From the NCBI GenBank assembly GCA_947178145.1, contig CAMWXE010000009.1, forward strand, positions 22,958-86,957: a stretch of DNA of 64,000 nucleotides, in the 5' to 3' direction. The translations under genes and the position numbers were made by a program. Positions within the stretch are counted from its first letter, which is position 1, and each line of letters opens with the position of its first letter. Under the pieces are notes generated by a model that saw only the letters and a program-made list of their open reading frames with translations, did no database searches and had not been told where the DNA came from. Source of the stretch: an uncultured Lachnospiraceae bacterium. Lineage in GTDB: Bacteria; Bacillota; Clostridia; Lachnospirales; Lachnospiraceae. Of the stretch, positions 17,806 through 24,620 are shown one piece after another.

Positions 17806-18663
17806 TTAAAAGTTAAAAAATATATGTGGAGATGACTCATTTACAACAGTTTTGCCATTCTCTAAAATCCTTCCACGATAGCCGACAGACAATTTTCCAC
17901 TGAATCCTTCCGGAACGAGTGCATACCAGGAGAAGCAAGAGTAATCATTACTACCCATTTCCCACGTTTCAAAAAGCTGGCATCCTGGATATTCGATACC
18001 GTTATGGGATACTGTAAACGTAGCCGCATGCAGTACCCAGCCATTTTCATCAATATAGTCCCACAAACTATCACAACTGGTAATGCTATCATCATAAGTA
18101 TACGATTGAACTCTTAAAAAGTCGCCCTTGCTGATATCAATGTCCATTAAAGTTGTGCCTGCTACAGAAGCATCGGTGGTGGCCCACACATCGATTTTTC
18201 TCCACTCGTATCCAGGCAGGGTATAATCTGCCAGATAACCAGGAAAGTACTCATAAGCGTTGCCTTTGCTAAATGAAATATTTACCATGCAGTCCTCGTA
18301 ATTGTATTGGGCTGAATGGATACTTGGAAATCTGTACGTTGCTCCTTCTACTGCTATAATATTTCCGGAATCGTCCGGTTGTGTCTGTGATGCTGTACCC
18401 TGGTAGGGCAGTATGTTTGCTGGGTCAAGTGTAGCGGCGTTATAGGGCTGTCTGCCTTCAGCTGCACCGTGCTGCGTATAGTGCACATAAAGCGCATCTG
18501 CAGAGGTGCCAAGTGCCCATCCGGCCACGTCCGGATTCTGTTCCAGATACCACTCCGGGTCGAAGACTGCACCGTCAGCCATATACTGCGGGGCCGCGCA
18601 TACAGAGATGCTGCTGCTTAAGATTGTAGCTGCCGCTACAGATAACAATAGTTTTTTCTTCAT
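17806..18663 (-). CDS. Secreted protein with NPDVA/HYTQHGAAEGR module
   Basis: This 285-residue protein has a clear signal peptide ending near 'SVCAAPQ'. Residues about 30-75 form a module 'WYLEQNPDVAGWA' followed by 'HYTQHGAAEGRQP', a pattern seen at the ends of many clostridial exported proteins and of unknown function. A short linker leads to a beta-rich C-terminal domain with no catalytic motif I recognise. The ATG at 18663 follows CGGAGGAATT. An earlier in-frame Met lies upstream of the promoter and is rejected. It is transcribed alone, convergent to the AlgX-like gene, from a promoter whose spacer holds the same dyad found in front of the other surface operons. Confidence 0.65.
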   Translation of the reverse strand: MKKKLLLSVAAATILSSSISVCAAPQYMADGAVFDPEWYLEQNPDVAGWALGTSADALYVHYTQHGAAEGRQPYNAATLDPANILPYQGTASQTQPDDSGNIIAVEGATYRFPSIHSAQYNYEDCMVNISFSKGNAYEYFPGYLADYTLPGYEWRKIDVWATTDASVAGTTLMDIDISKGDFLRVQSYTYDDSITSCDSLWDYIDENGWVLHAATFTVSHNGIEYPGCQLFETWEMGSNDYSCFSWYALVPEGFSGKLSVGYRGRILENGKTVVNESSPHIFFNF

Positions 18664-18706
18664 GTTGTAATTCCTCCGTTTTTGTGTTTTGTAATAATTA
18701 TCCAAC

Positions 18707-18741
18707 AGAGATAGTATACTTCTCTTTAAGAGAATAATCAA
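18707..18741 (-). promoter_or_regulatory. Promoter with operator dyad inside the spacer
   Basis: The minus strand reads TTGATT, 17 bp, TATACT. The perfect dyad TCTCTTAAAGAGA (18721-18733) occupies the spacer. A half-site AGAGA at 18707-18711 fits a second dyad centred 22 bp away. Bound protein here would mask the whole core promoter. Confidence 0.75.
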
Positions 18742-18878
18742 GTGATTTTAAGTATTTTACCTTTCTTTTTAATTTTAAATATTATTCCGTATTTCGCGCA
18801 TGTTCTCCAATACGTTCCCGGACATGGGAATAGAAATGTTTTTACAGTTCCTAAGTCTAAAATATAAAGCGAAAAGAG

Positions 18879-18907
18879 TTGCAAATTTTCTGATAATCCA
18901 GTATAAT
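18879..18907 (+). promoter_or_regulatory. Promoter of the SGNH paralogue operon
   Basis: TTGCAA, 17 bp, TATAAT has the same hexamers and spacing as at 1840 and 13281. It lies divergent to the promoter at 18707-18741 and more than 200 bp upstream of the first coding start. Confidence 0.82.
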
Positions 18908-18908
18908 G

Positions 18909-18943
18909 TCTCTTATAGAGAATAGAACAAGCTCTATAAGAGA
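18909..18943 (+). promoter_or_regulatory. Paired operator dyads TCTCTTATAGAGA / GCTCTATAAGAGA
   Basis: The dyads lie at 18909-18921 and 18931-18943 with centres 22 bp apart. The first starts 1 bp after the -10 hexamer, exactly as at 1870 and 24395. Confidence 0.75.
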
Positions 18944-18953
18944 AGCGACAGGG

Positions 18954-19072
18954 AATAACCTGTCCTTCAAGGAATTGTTGCGTAAAACCTCCTGGGCAAA
19001 TAAGCGCGGATACAGGGGCTGTGAAGGCGGACAATTTGGAACAACAAAATGACTATTCAGAAGGAGGAAGTG
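18954..19072 (+). other. Structured-looking leader, copy 1
   Basis: This stretch of about 119 nt between the promoter and paralogue 2 is repeated at 21249-21373 ahead of paralogue 4. Both copies keep TGTCC (18961-18965) able to pair with GGACA (19029-19033), an internal hairpin ACAG-loop-CTGT with a changed loop, the block ATAAGCGCGGATACA, and a terminal AGGAGGAAGTG ribosome binding site. In this copy the site is followed by a 7-codon ORF (ATG at 19076) instead of the gene. It matches no riboswitch family I know. It may be a regulatory RNA or simply a segmental duplication. Confidence 0.45.
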
Positions 19073-19128
19073 AGCATGGGGCCAGGGGGTTGGCGTTAGT
19101 CACATTATTAAAGGAAGAGGTAAAAGTT

Positions 19129-20133
19129 GTGAAGAAAAAGGTTATGACAATTTTATTGTGTTTGCTATTTTTATGTACTATTGCAGCGGATTCAATTTCT
19201 GTGGTGGCAGCACAGATGTTCTACGAGAGCGATCAGGAATATCATGAGGAGGGATACATTTTTATAGGGGAAAGTCATATTGGCATTGCAATGGCTTACA
19301 TAGGGAATGCGACAGATGAAATGGGGAATGTTCCCAATGTCAATGGTGTGAAGTTCTTCTATACAGATAATGGTTCAGACAATTATATCATGAAGGGAAA
19401 TCTGTTTTTTGTATGTGAGGGAACAGATAAGAAAACACAGTCGGCTAAGGAGTATATCTACAGTGATGGAAATGGGAAGCGGGGCAAAGCAGTTGAACGG
19501 GTACATGCGATTATAGAATCAAATCCCAACATAGCACATTGGAATATTATTTTGTATCAGGGTACAGCGCAGGCAAAGTCGGGAAGTCAAAGTATAGCGG
19601 ACTACTACGTGAATTCTTACGAAAACTGGATTGATTATGAGTTTCCAGAGGCGGATATCTATTTTTTATCCATATCGACAATGACAAAGTATTTTAGGGG
19701 ATGCAGAAATCCGGAACTGCTAAATGACACGCTGCGCAGCGCGTTCCCGGATACTTTTCTGGACTATACAGAATTTTATAACCAGAGATACCCACAGGGA
19801 ATGTGGGATCCAAGTCAAAAAACGGACACCGTACATTGGAGCTGGAATACATATCTGGATCTGGTCACAGGTGTTATCACAGAAGTGCAAAACAGGCGCG
19901 GGGACGTTGATACTGTGAACATCGTTGTGACGGATACAGAGGCGGTACTCTATACAAATGACAGTACTGTCATTTATTCCGTACCAGATCTGAGTGGAGC
20001 GGTTTTGTTTGCAGAGCTGGAAACAGGGCTTCCCATTCATGTGACAGGAACAACAGAAAATGGATTTTTCCGTATTGATTTGGGTGAGATAACAGCATAT
20101 GTTGATTTGACAGGACTGAGCACAGCACAATAA
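19129..20133 (+). CDS. Secreted SGNH-like protein with SH3-like domain, paralogue 2 of 5
   Basis: This 334-residue protein has a signal peptide (VKKKVMTILLCLLFL, cleavage near 'VVAAQ'). The catalytic-type domain keeps 'GYIFIGESHIGIA', 'MKGNLFFV', 'NPNIAHWNII', 'YEFPEADIYFLSISTMTK', 'DYTEFYNQRYPQGMWDP' and 'TDTVHW', so Ser, Asp and His are all present. The C-terminal SH3-like domain begins at 'EAVLYTNDSTVIY' and ends 'ITAYVDLTGLS'. The GTG at 19129 is chosen because AAGGAAGAGG precedes it and the signal peptide starts there. The frame is open to 19021 through the leader. It is first in the four-gene paralogue operon downstream of the dyad promoter. Its enzymatic activity is untested. Confidence 0.72.
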   Translation: MKKKVMTILLCLLFLCTIAADSISVVAAQMFYESDQEYHEEGYIFIGESHIGIAMAYIGNATDEMGNVPNVNGVKFFYTDNGSDNYIMKGNLFFVCEGTDKKTQSAKEYIYSDGNGKRGKAVERVHAIIESNPNIAHWNIILYQGTAQAKSGSQSIADYYVNSYENWIDYEFPEADIYFLSISTMTKYFRGCRNPELLNDTLRSAFPDTFLDYTEFYNQRYPQGMWDPSQKTDTVHWSWNTYLDLVTGVITEVQNRRGDVDTVNIVVTDTEAVLYTNDSTVIYSVPDLSGAVLFAELETGLPIHVTGTTENGFFRIDLGEITAYVDLTGLSTAQ

Positions 20134-20158
20134 TAAAATAATTCGGAGAAGGAAATAG

Positions 20159-21232
20159 ATGAAAGGGTTCAAAATGTTTTGGAAAAGAAAGTGGACAAGG
20201 AGGTTAAGGGGGATTGCTGCCTGTCTGTCTCTGTGTCTGGCATTGCTGCAGGTACAGACAGTCTGTGCCATGACAATATATATGAGTGACGGGGAGGCGT
20301 ATGAGGAAGGTTACATTTTTGTCGGGGAGAGTCATGTCGGCCTGCTGGCTCGGACAATTGGCGACTGGACGAATGCGGAGGGCGACGTGAACGGACTTTC
20401 TGGCGTTCGATTTTTGTATCAGGAAGATGGTTCCGTGTCGGTGCTTGAGGATGGAAGACCAAATACAATGTATATGAAAGGAAATCTGTTTTTTGTATTT
20501 GAAGGCTGGAGTGGTGGGAGTGATCTTGCTATACAGACAAACAAGAACTACATATTTAGCGACGGACAGGGAAAACGTGGCCGTGGCGTGGAGCGTGTGC
20601 ATGAGATCATGGACATGAATCCGAATATAGGACACTGGAATATTATATGCTATCAGGGCACAGCAGCTTCCGCGGTTGACAGTGGAGCAAATCTTGGGAA
20701 GTATTATGTGGATTCCTATAGAAACTGGATCGAGTATGAGTTTCCAGAAGCAGATATTTATTTTCTGTCACACTCAACAATGACAAAGTTTTACAGGAGC
20801 CATAAGGAGAAAAACGGCATTAACAACGCGCTGTCCGCAGCATTTCCAGAGCGCTATCTGGATTATATGAGTTTCTTTCAGGAGCGCTATCCACAGGGAA
20901 TGGCAGATCCAATGGAGCGATCGGATACCCTTCACTGGAGCAGTGTGACATACACAGAGCTGTTCACAGATATTATTCAGAGAATACAGCAGAATCGCGG
21001 AATCGATCATAATACAGTGGAAGCAGCTGTGACAGATGTAGAGGCGGTACTCTATACAAATGACAGTACGGTCATTTATATGTCGCCCGATTTGCGCGGT
21101 GCGGTTCTGTTTGCAGAGCTGGAAACAGGGCTTCCCATTCATGTCACGGGGATAACGGACAATGGATTCTTTCGTATTGATATGGGTGAGATAACAGCAT
21201 ATATTCACGGAGAGGGACTTAGCGATGTGTGA
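20159..21232 (+). CDS. Secreted SGNH-like protein with SH3-like domain, paralogue 3 of 5
   Basis: This 357-residue protein has a signal peptide with several Lys/Arg and a core ending near 'VQTVCAM'. It keeps 'GYIFVGESHVGLLA', 'MKGNLFFVFEG', 'NPNIGHWNIICYQG', 'YEFPEADIYFLSHSTMTK' and 'SDTLHW'. An insertion of about 20 residues after the Ser motif distinguishes it from paralogues 1, 2 and 4 and is shared with paralogue 5. Its SH3-like domain is nearly identical in DNA to those of paralogues 2 and 4, while the catalytic-type domain is more diverged. CGGAGAAGGAA precedes the ATG, 25 bp after paralogue 2. Confidence 0.72.
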   Translation: MKGFKMFWKRKWTRRLRGIAACLSLCLALLQVQTVCAMTIYMSDGEAYEEGYIFVGESHVGLLARTIGDWTNAEGDVNGLSGVRFLYQEDGSVSVLEDGRPNTMYMKGNLFFVFEGWSGGSDLAIQTNKNYIFSDGQGKRGRGVERVHEIMDMNPNIGHWNIICYQGTAASAVDSGANLGKYYVDSYRNWIEYEFPEADIYFLSHSTMTKFYRSHKEKNGINNALSAAFPERYLDYMSFFQERYPQGMADPMERSDTLHWSSVTYTELFTDIIQRIQQNRGIDHNTVEAAVTDVEAVLYTNDSTVIYMSPDLRGAVLFAELETGLPIHVTGITDNGFFRIDMGEITAYIHGEGLSDV

Positions 21233-21248
21233 TAGCTGCAGAATAGAT

Positions 21249-21373
21249 AATAATTTGTCCTTTAAGGGATTGCGGAATGAAGCCTACCGGATCACGGGCA
21301 GATAAGCGCGGATACAGAGACTGTGAAAGCGGACAGTTTGGTACAACAGGATGACAATTAAAAGGAGGAAGTG
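21249..21373 (+). other. Structured-looking leader, copy 2
   Basis: This is a second copy of the element at 18954-19072, here between paralogues 3 and 4. TGTCC (21256-21260) can pair with GGACA (21331-21335), and ACAG-AGA-CTGT makes an internal hairpin. ATAAGCGCGGATACA is unchanged. It ends in AAAGGAGGAAGTG, which here is the ribosome binding site of paralogue 4. No promoter or dyad accompanies this copy. Confidence 0.45.
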
Positions 21374-21376
21374 TGC

Positions 21377-22468
21377 GTGAAGACTAAGGGCATAAGTTCA
21401 GGACAACGATGGAGGCAGTCTCTGAAAGGAATTTTTTGCGTTGTTATGGCACTGGTGTTTGCGGTTTTGCCTTGTGTAAATGCAAAAGCGGTGACATTTT
21501 ACGAGAGTGATGGTGCAAGCTATGAAGAGGGGTATATTTTTGTGGGCGAGAGCCATATGGGGATTGCAAGCACCCATATTCTGGATGATACAGATCATTC
21601 AGGGATGATCCCTGGACTTGACGGTGTCTTGTTTAATCTGGAATGGGAGGGAGGACTGTATGGATCGTATCGTATGAAAGGGAATTTGTTCTTTGTATTT
21701 GGCGGTACGAATGCGCAGAACGAGGAGGCGACGCAGACGAGCAAGGATTATATCTATAGTGATGGGAAGGGGCAGCGTGGTCTGGCTGTAACTAAGATTC
21801 ATGAAATTATGGATAAGAATCCCAATATTGCGCACTGGAATATCATATCGTATCACGGAAGTGTACAGGCAAAGATTCTGGAGGGAAGGACGATTCCGAA
21901 TTATTATGTGGCCTCTTATCGAAATTGGATGGAATACGAGTTCCCGGAGGCGGATATTTATTTTCTTTCTATTTCAACGATGACCAAGTATTACAGGGGA
22001 GCAGCCAATCCGGATTTATTAAACAGGGTATTGAAGGAGGCATTTCCAGACAACTTTTTGGATTACACAGAATTTTATAACCAGAGGTATCCACAGGGAA
22101 TGTATGACCCGACATTGCGGTCGGATACGATACACTGGAGTCCGAAGACCTATACAGAACTGATTGTGAGCGTCATCCAGGAGACACAGCGCAGGCGGGA
22201 GATTGCGAAGGCATCAGTGGTTCCAGAGCCTGTGGAAGTGATCGTCACAGATGCAGAGGCGGTGCTCTATACCAATGACAATACCGTCATATATTCTGTA
22301 CCAGACTGGAATGGAGAGGTGCTTTTCGCAGAGTTGGAGGTTGGTCTTCCCATTCACGTCACGGGTATAACGGACAATGGATTTTTCCGTATTGATTTGG
22401 GTGAAATAACAGCCTATATTCATGGAGTAGGACTGAGTGAAGCATGGGAAGGCCAGACGGCCAATTAA
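21377..22468 (+). CDS. Secreted SGNH-like protein with SH3-like domain, paralogue 4 of 5
   Basis: This protein of about 363 residues has a signal peptide ending near 'PCVNAKA'. It keeps 'GYIFVGESHMGIA', 'MKGNLFFVFGG', 'NPNIAHWNIISYHG', 'YEFPEADIYFLSISTMTK', 'DYTEFYNQRYPQGMYDP' and 'SDTIHW'. The SH3-like domain starts near 'EAVLYTNDNTVIY'. The catalytic-type domain is closest to paralogue 1, whereas the SH3-like domain is closest to paralogues 2 and 3, so the gene looks mosaic. The GTG at 21377 has 8-bp spacing from GGAGG. The GTG two codons earlier is only 2 bp from it. Confidence 0.72.
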   Translation: MKTKGISSGQRWRQSLKGIFCVVMALVFAVLPCVNAKAVTFYESDGASYEEGYIFVGESHMGIASTHILDDTDHSGMIPGLDGVLFNLEWEGGLYGSYRMKGNLFFVFGGTNAQNEEATQTSKDYIYSDGKGQRGLAVTKIHEIMDKNPNIAHWNIISYHGSVQAKILEGRTIPNYYVASYRNWMEYEFPEADIYFLSISTMTKYYRGAANPDLLNRVLKEAFPDNFLDYTEFYNQRYPQGMYDPTLRSDTIHWSPKTYTELIVSVIQETQRRREIAKASVVPEPVEVIVTDAEAVLYTNDNTVIYSVPDWNGEVLFAELEVGLPIHVTGITDNGFFRIDLGEITAYIHGVGLSEAWEGQTAN

Positions 22469-22486
22469 GTTCATCGCAATGAAAAG

Positions 22487-22509
22487 CGAGTACTGATGTA
22501 CTCGATTTT
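22487..22509 (+). terminator. Small hairpin between paralogues 4 and 5
   Basis: CGAGTAC-TGAT-GTACTCG is followed by ATTTTG. The stem has 7 bp and a weak T-run, so it may attenuate transcription into paralogue 5. Confidence 0.45.
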
Positions 22510-22578
22510 GCCTATATAGGAAAGTGCGGTTTGCCACCAGTTTGGAGATAAAACGGAAGATTGACAATGAGGGAAACA

Positions 22579-23631
22579 ATGAAAGGAAGCGTTGATTTTA
22601 TGAGAAAGAGATTTGTAAGTGGCTTTATGGTGATAATGTTCTGCCTGTTTATGGCTTTGCCGGTGAATGCTATGACTGTGTATGAGAGTGATGGTATTGT
22701 ACATGAAGAAGGCTATATTATCATTGGGGAAAGTCATGCAATCAATACAGCGAGGGCGATCGGTGACAGGGCAGAGGCTGCTGGAAATATGTTTCAGTGG
22801 GGAGGGACAGATATTTCATATGAATTTCAGTGGGATGGAAGTATCGAGGTGACACCAGAAGGGGCTCCAAACACGTTTCGGATGAAAGGAAATCTATTTG
22901 TTGTGTTTGAGGGGATTTCGCAGAAAACAGACGGAAAGACACAGTGCAGCTATGAGTATATCTATAGCGATGGAAAAGGAAAACAAGGGCGCGGAGTACA
23001 AAAAATACATGAAATTATGGATGGCAATCCCAATATCCTTCATTGGAACATTATTTCTATGTGTGGCGCATCTTCGGCAGGAAAAGGAAAAGCGGTTGCC
23101 GATATCTGCGCAGCTTCTTATAGAAACTGGATTGAGTATGAATTTCCAGAAGCGGACTGCTATTTTCTTTCGATTGCAACAAACAAAAAGTATTATAGAC
23201 ATGTGCAGGACAGACATGTCTATAACCGTACGCTGGCAGCAGCATTTCCAGAGGAATTTTTAGATTATACGGATTTCTATGAGGAAAGATATCCGGAGAG
23301 ACTTGTCGATACCATTCATTGGGACGATGAAACTTATATTGACCTCATTGTCGATGTACTCTGGAAAATTGAGGAGAGAAGGAGCGCGGCGGAAAAAGAT
23401 TCTCCTGCGGAGTATGCAGTTACAGCATTGCAGGATATATTGTACACAAATGATCAAACTGTGGTTTATGACTGTCCTGACTTTCGCGGGCGTGTGATAT
23501 TGCATTCCTGTGCCGGGGGATTGCCCGTGCAGATATCGGGTGTGACGGACAATGGATTTTATCAGATTGATTTAGGCGGAGCAGTTTATTATGTTCCGGA
23601 GACAGGACTGTCGAGGTCAGAGCAGCAATAG
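22579..23631 (+). CDS. Secreted SGNH-like protein with SH3-like tail, paralogue 5 of 5
   Basis: This protein of about 350 residues has a signal peptide ending near 'LPVNAM'. It is the most divergent catalytic-type domain of the plus-strand tandem run: 'GYIIIGESHAINTA', 'MKGNLFVVFEG', 'NPNILHWNIISMCG', 'YEFPEADCYFLSIATNKK' and 'VDTIHW', with the segment before DxxH shortened. Ser, Asp and His are still present. The SH3-like tail is also diverged ('DILYTNDQTVVYDCPDF'). Starts at 22567, 22579 and 22600 are all possible. GAGGG with 5-bp spacing favours 22579. It ends about 100 bp from the convergent XRE gene. Confidence 0.7.
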   Translation: MKGSVDFMRKRFVSGFMVIMFCLFMALPVNAMTVYESDGIVHEEGYIIIGESHAINTARAIGDRAEAAGNMFQWGGTDISYEFQWDGSIEVTPEGAPNTFRMKGNLFVVFEGISQKTDGKTQCSYEYIYSDGKGKQGRGVQKIHEIMDGNPNILHWNIISMCGASSAGKGKAVADICAASYRNWIEYEFPEADCYFLSIATNKKYYRHVQDRHVYNRTLAAAFPEEFLDYTDFYEERYPERLVDTIHWDDETYIDLIVDVLWKIEERRSAAEKDSPAEYAVTALQDILYTNDQTVVYDCPDFRGRVILHSCAGGLPVQISGVTDNGFYQIDLGGAVYYVPETGLSRSEQQ

Positions 23632-23734
23632 AATGCCATATGGAAAATCCCCTGAGCAGTCCGGCTGTACAGAGGATTTTGCTTCACCCCTCAGGATTGA
23701 GGGGCTGGAATATTGATGTGCCGAAGAGACTGTG

Positions 23735-24067
23735 TTATGTCTCGCTGTCAGTGACATTCTGCGTGATCATGACCTGCATTGCCGCAAGGATTATCTGAAG
23801 CTGCTTGTCCGTACACTTGTGTGCGCAGTTGTTGACTTCTTGTATCAGGGGGCTGTTGCTTGCAGATAGAAAGATCAGACTGTCGAGAGATAGATTTAGA
23901 ATGTCACAGAGCTTAAAAAGTACTTTGACCGATGGCATGCGATGTTCGCTTTCCAGATGCATGTAGTGAACAGGTGAAATATCTACCAGTTCCGCAACCT
24001 GCTCTTGTGTGAGATTCATTTTGATGCGCGCTGCGCGTATTGCATTTCCTAAAGTTCCTTTTTCCAT
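23735..24067 (-). CDS. XRE-family transcriptional regulator
   Basis: This 110-residue protein has a helix-turn-helix of the XRE/Cro type at about residues 7-62 ('LGNAIRAARIKMNLTQEQVA', then 'ISPVHYMHLESEHRMPSV') and a short C-terminal helix-rich tail that probably dimerises. AAGGAGAATATAT precedes the ATG at 24067. It lies at the end of the surface locus and convergent to the SGNH paralogue operon. Its upstream region holds dyad-like sequences including TCTCAATAAGAGA, related to the TCTCTTAWAGAGA operators. It is the only DNA-binding protein in the first 25 kb, so it is the natural candidate for the regulator of this locus. That link is inferred. Confidence 0.85.
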   Translation of the reverse strand: MEKGTLGNAIRAARIKMNLTQEQVAELVDISPVHYMHLESEHRMPSVKVLFKLCDILNLSLDSLIFLSASNSPLIQEVNNCAHKCTDKQLQIILAAMQVMITQNVTDSET

Positions 24068-24084
24068 ATATATTCTCCTTTCTT

Positions 24085-24117
24085 TATTGAGTATTCGTTT
24101 TTCGGATACTCTCAATA
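24085..24117 (-). promoter_or_regulatory. Leader hairpin of the XRE gene
   Basis: TATTGAGTATTCG and CGGATACTCTCAATA form a near-perfect stem around a T5 loop (read on the plus strand), just upstream of the XRE ribosome binding site. It could affect mRNA stability or translation, or act as part of the operator. Confidence 0.45.
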
Positions 24118-24168
24118 AGCATATAGAGAATAGAATTTGATGAAAACAAGCAAAGAGAGAAATAAAAG

Positions 24169-24181
24169 TCTCAATAAGAGA
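24169..24181 (-). promoter_or_regulatory. Dyad TCTCAATAAGAGA upstream of the XRE gene
   Basis: This 13-bp dyad, extended by one flanking G-C pair, resembles the locus operator. A half-site AAGAGA near 24153-24158 and another at 24124-24129 lie at roughly helical spacings. The XRE promoter itself is not clear (a weak TTGTTT-18-CTATAT is possible). Autoregulation is suggested but weak. Confidence 0.4.
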
Positions 24182-24364
24182 CTAAAAGAGACAAAACAGG
24201 TGGAAAATTGGAAAATTATAGTTCTCTGTGCGAGATAGTCAGCGCATATCATGAGCGTTACTTTTTCTGCAATGAAATCAGATAAAAGGGTAGGATATCA
24301 ATATTTGAACCGTATTTTTAGTTGTCCCAAAATATCGAACGATCACTGATAAGGTAAAAAGTAG

Positions 24365-24393
24365 TTGCAATTTCTCTTATAAGGAAGTACAAT
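24365..24393 (+). promoter_or_regulatory. Fourth TTGCAA-type promoter
   Basis: TTGCAA (24365-24370), 17 bp and TACAAT (24388-24393) have the same design as the three other dyad promoters. The nearest large gene on this strand starts at 24759, 360 bp away, so the transcript has a long leader or encodes something small. Confidence 0.72.
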
Positions 24394-24429
24394 CTCTCTT
24401 AAAGAGAATAAATAAATCTCTTAAAGAGA
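24373..24429 (+). promoter_or_regulatory. Triple operator array at 22-bp intervals
   Basis: The perfect dyads TCTCTTAAAGAGA at 24395-24407 and 24417-24429 are joined by a degenerate one, TCTCTTATAAGGA, at 24373-24385 inside the promoter spacer. Centres are at 24379, 24401 and 24423, exactly 22 bp apart. This is the richest site in the window. Confidence 0.75.
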
Positions 24430-24611
24430 AGGATTTAATGTCATTTTGGGTGCGGGAGATATCGCAATATTTTCGGCCAGTTTCATCCTAAAACGATATC
24501 ATGACGTAGATGACATGGATGGTACTTGCCGTGTATCTATTGGTCAGTATCTGTCGAAATAGAAGAAATTGCAAAATATTGAGACAGGTGGGTACATTTT
24601 TCCAGTAGATG
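24430..24611 (+). other. Short open segment after the triple-operator promoter
   Basis: No convincing gene is present. ATG at 24438 after AAGGA gives only 17 codons. A second frame is open from about 24425 to 24559 but has only a TTG (24446) as a possible early start, which would give 38 codons. It may be a remnant of a gene, a small peptide or a plain leader. Confidence 0.3.
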
Positions 24612-24620
24612 TGCTATAAT
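24612..24620 (+). promoter_or_regulatory. Extended -10 promoter of the DUF3048 gene
   Basis: TGCTATAAT is an extended -10 element without a good -35. A second candidate, TTGACA-17-GATATT, lies near 24698-24730. Either would give a conventional leader for the gene at 24759. Confidence 0.45.

Noticed and set aside
18954..19072. Cyclic-di-GMP, ZTP or other known riboswitch ahead of SGNH paralogue 2
   Set aside because: Short matches to CCTGGGCA-like and GCGCGGA-like strings occur, but the ordered conserved blocks of the known classes are absent and the second copy does not keep those strings.
19021..19128. Coding extension of SGNH paralogue 2 back through the leader
   Set aside because: The frame is open, but the segment aligns with the non-coding leader before paralogue 4 where the same frame has stops, and the signal peptide with its ribosome binding site starts at 19129.
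1870..24429. Invertible promoters (phase variation) because of repeated inverted TCTCTT/AAGAGA sequences
   Set aside because: The repeats are short dyads 21-22 bp apart rather than long inverted repeats flanking a promoter, and no site-specific recombinase gene is in the window.
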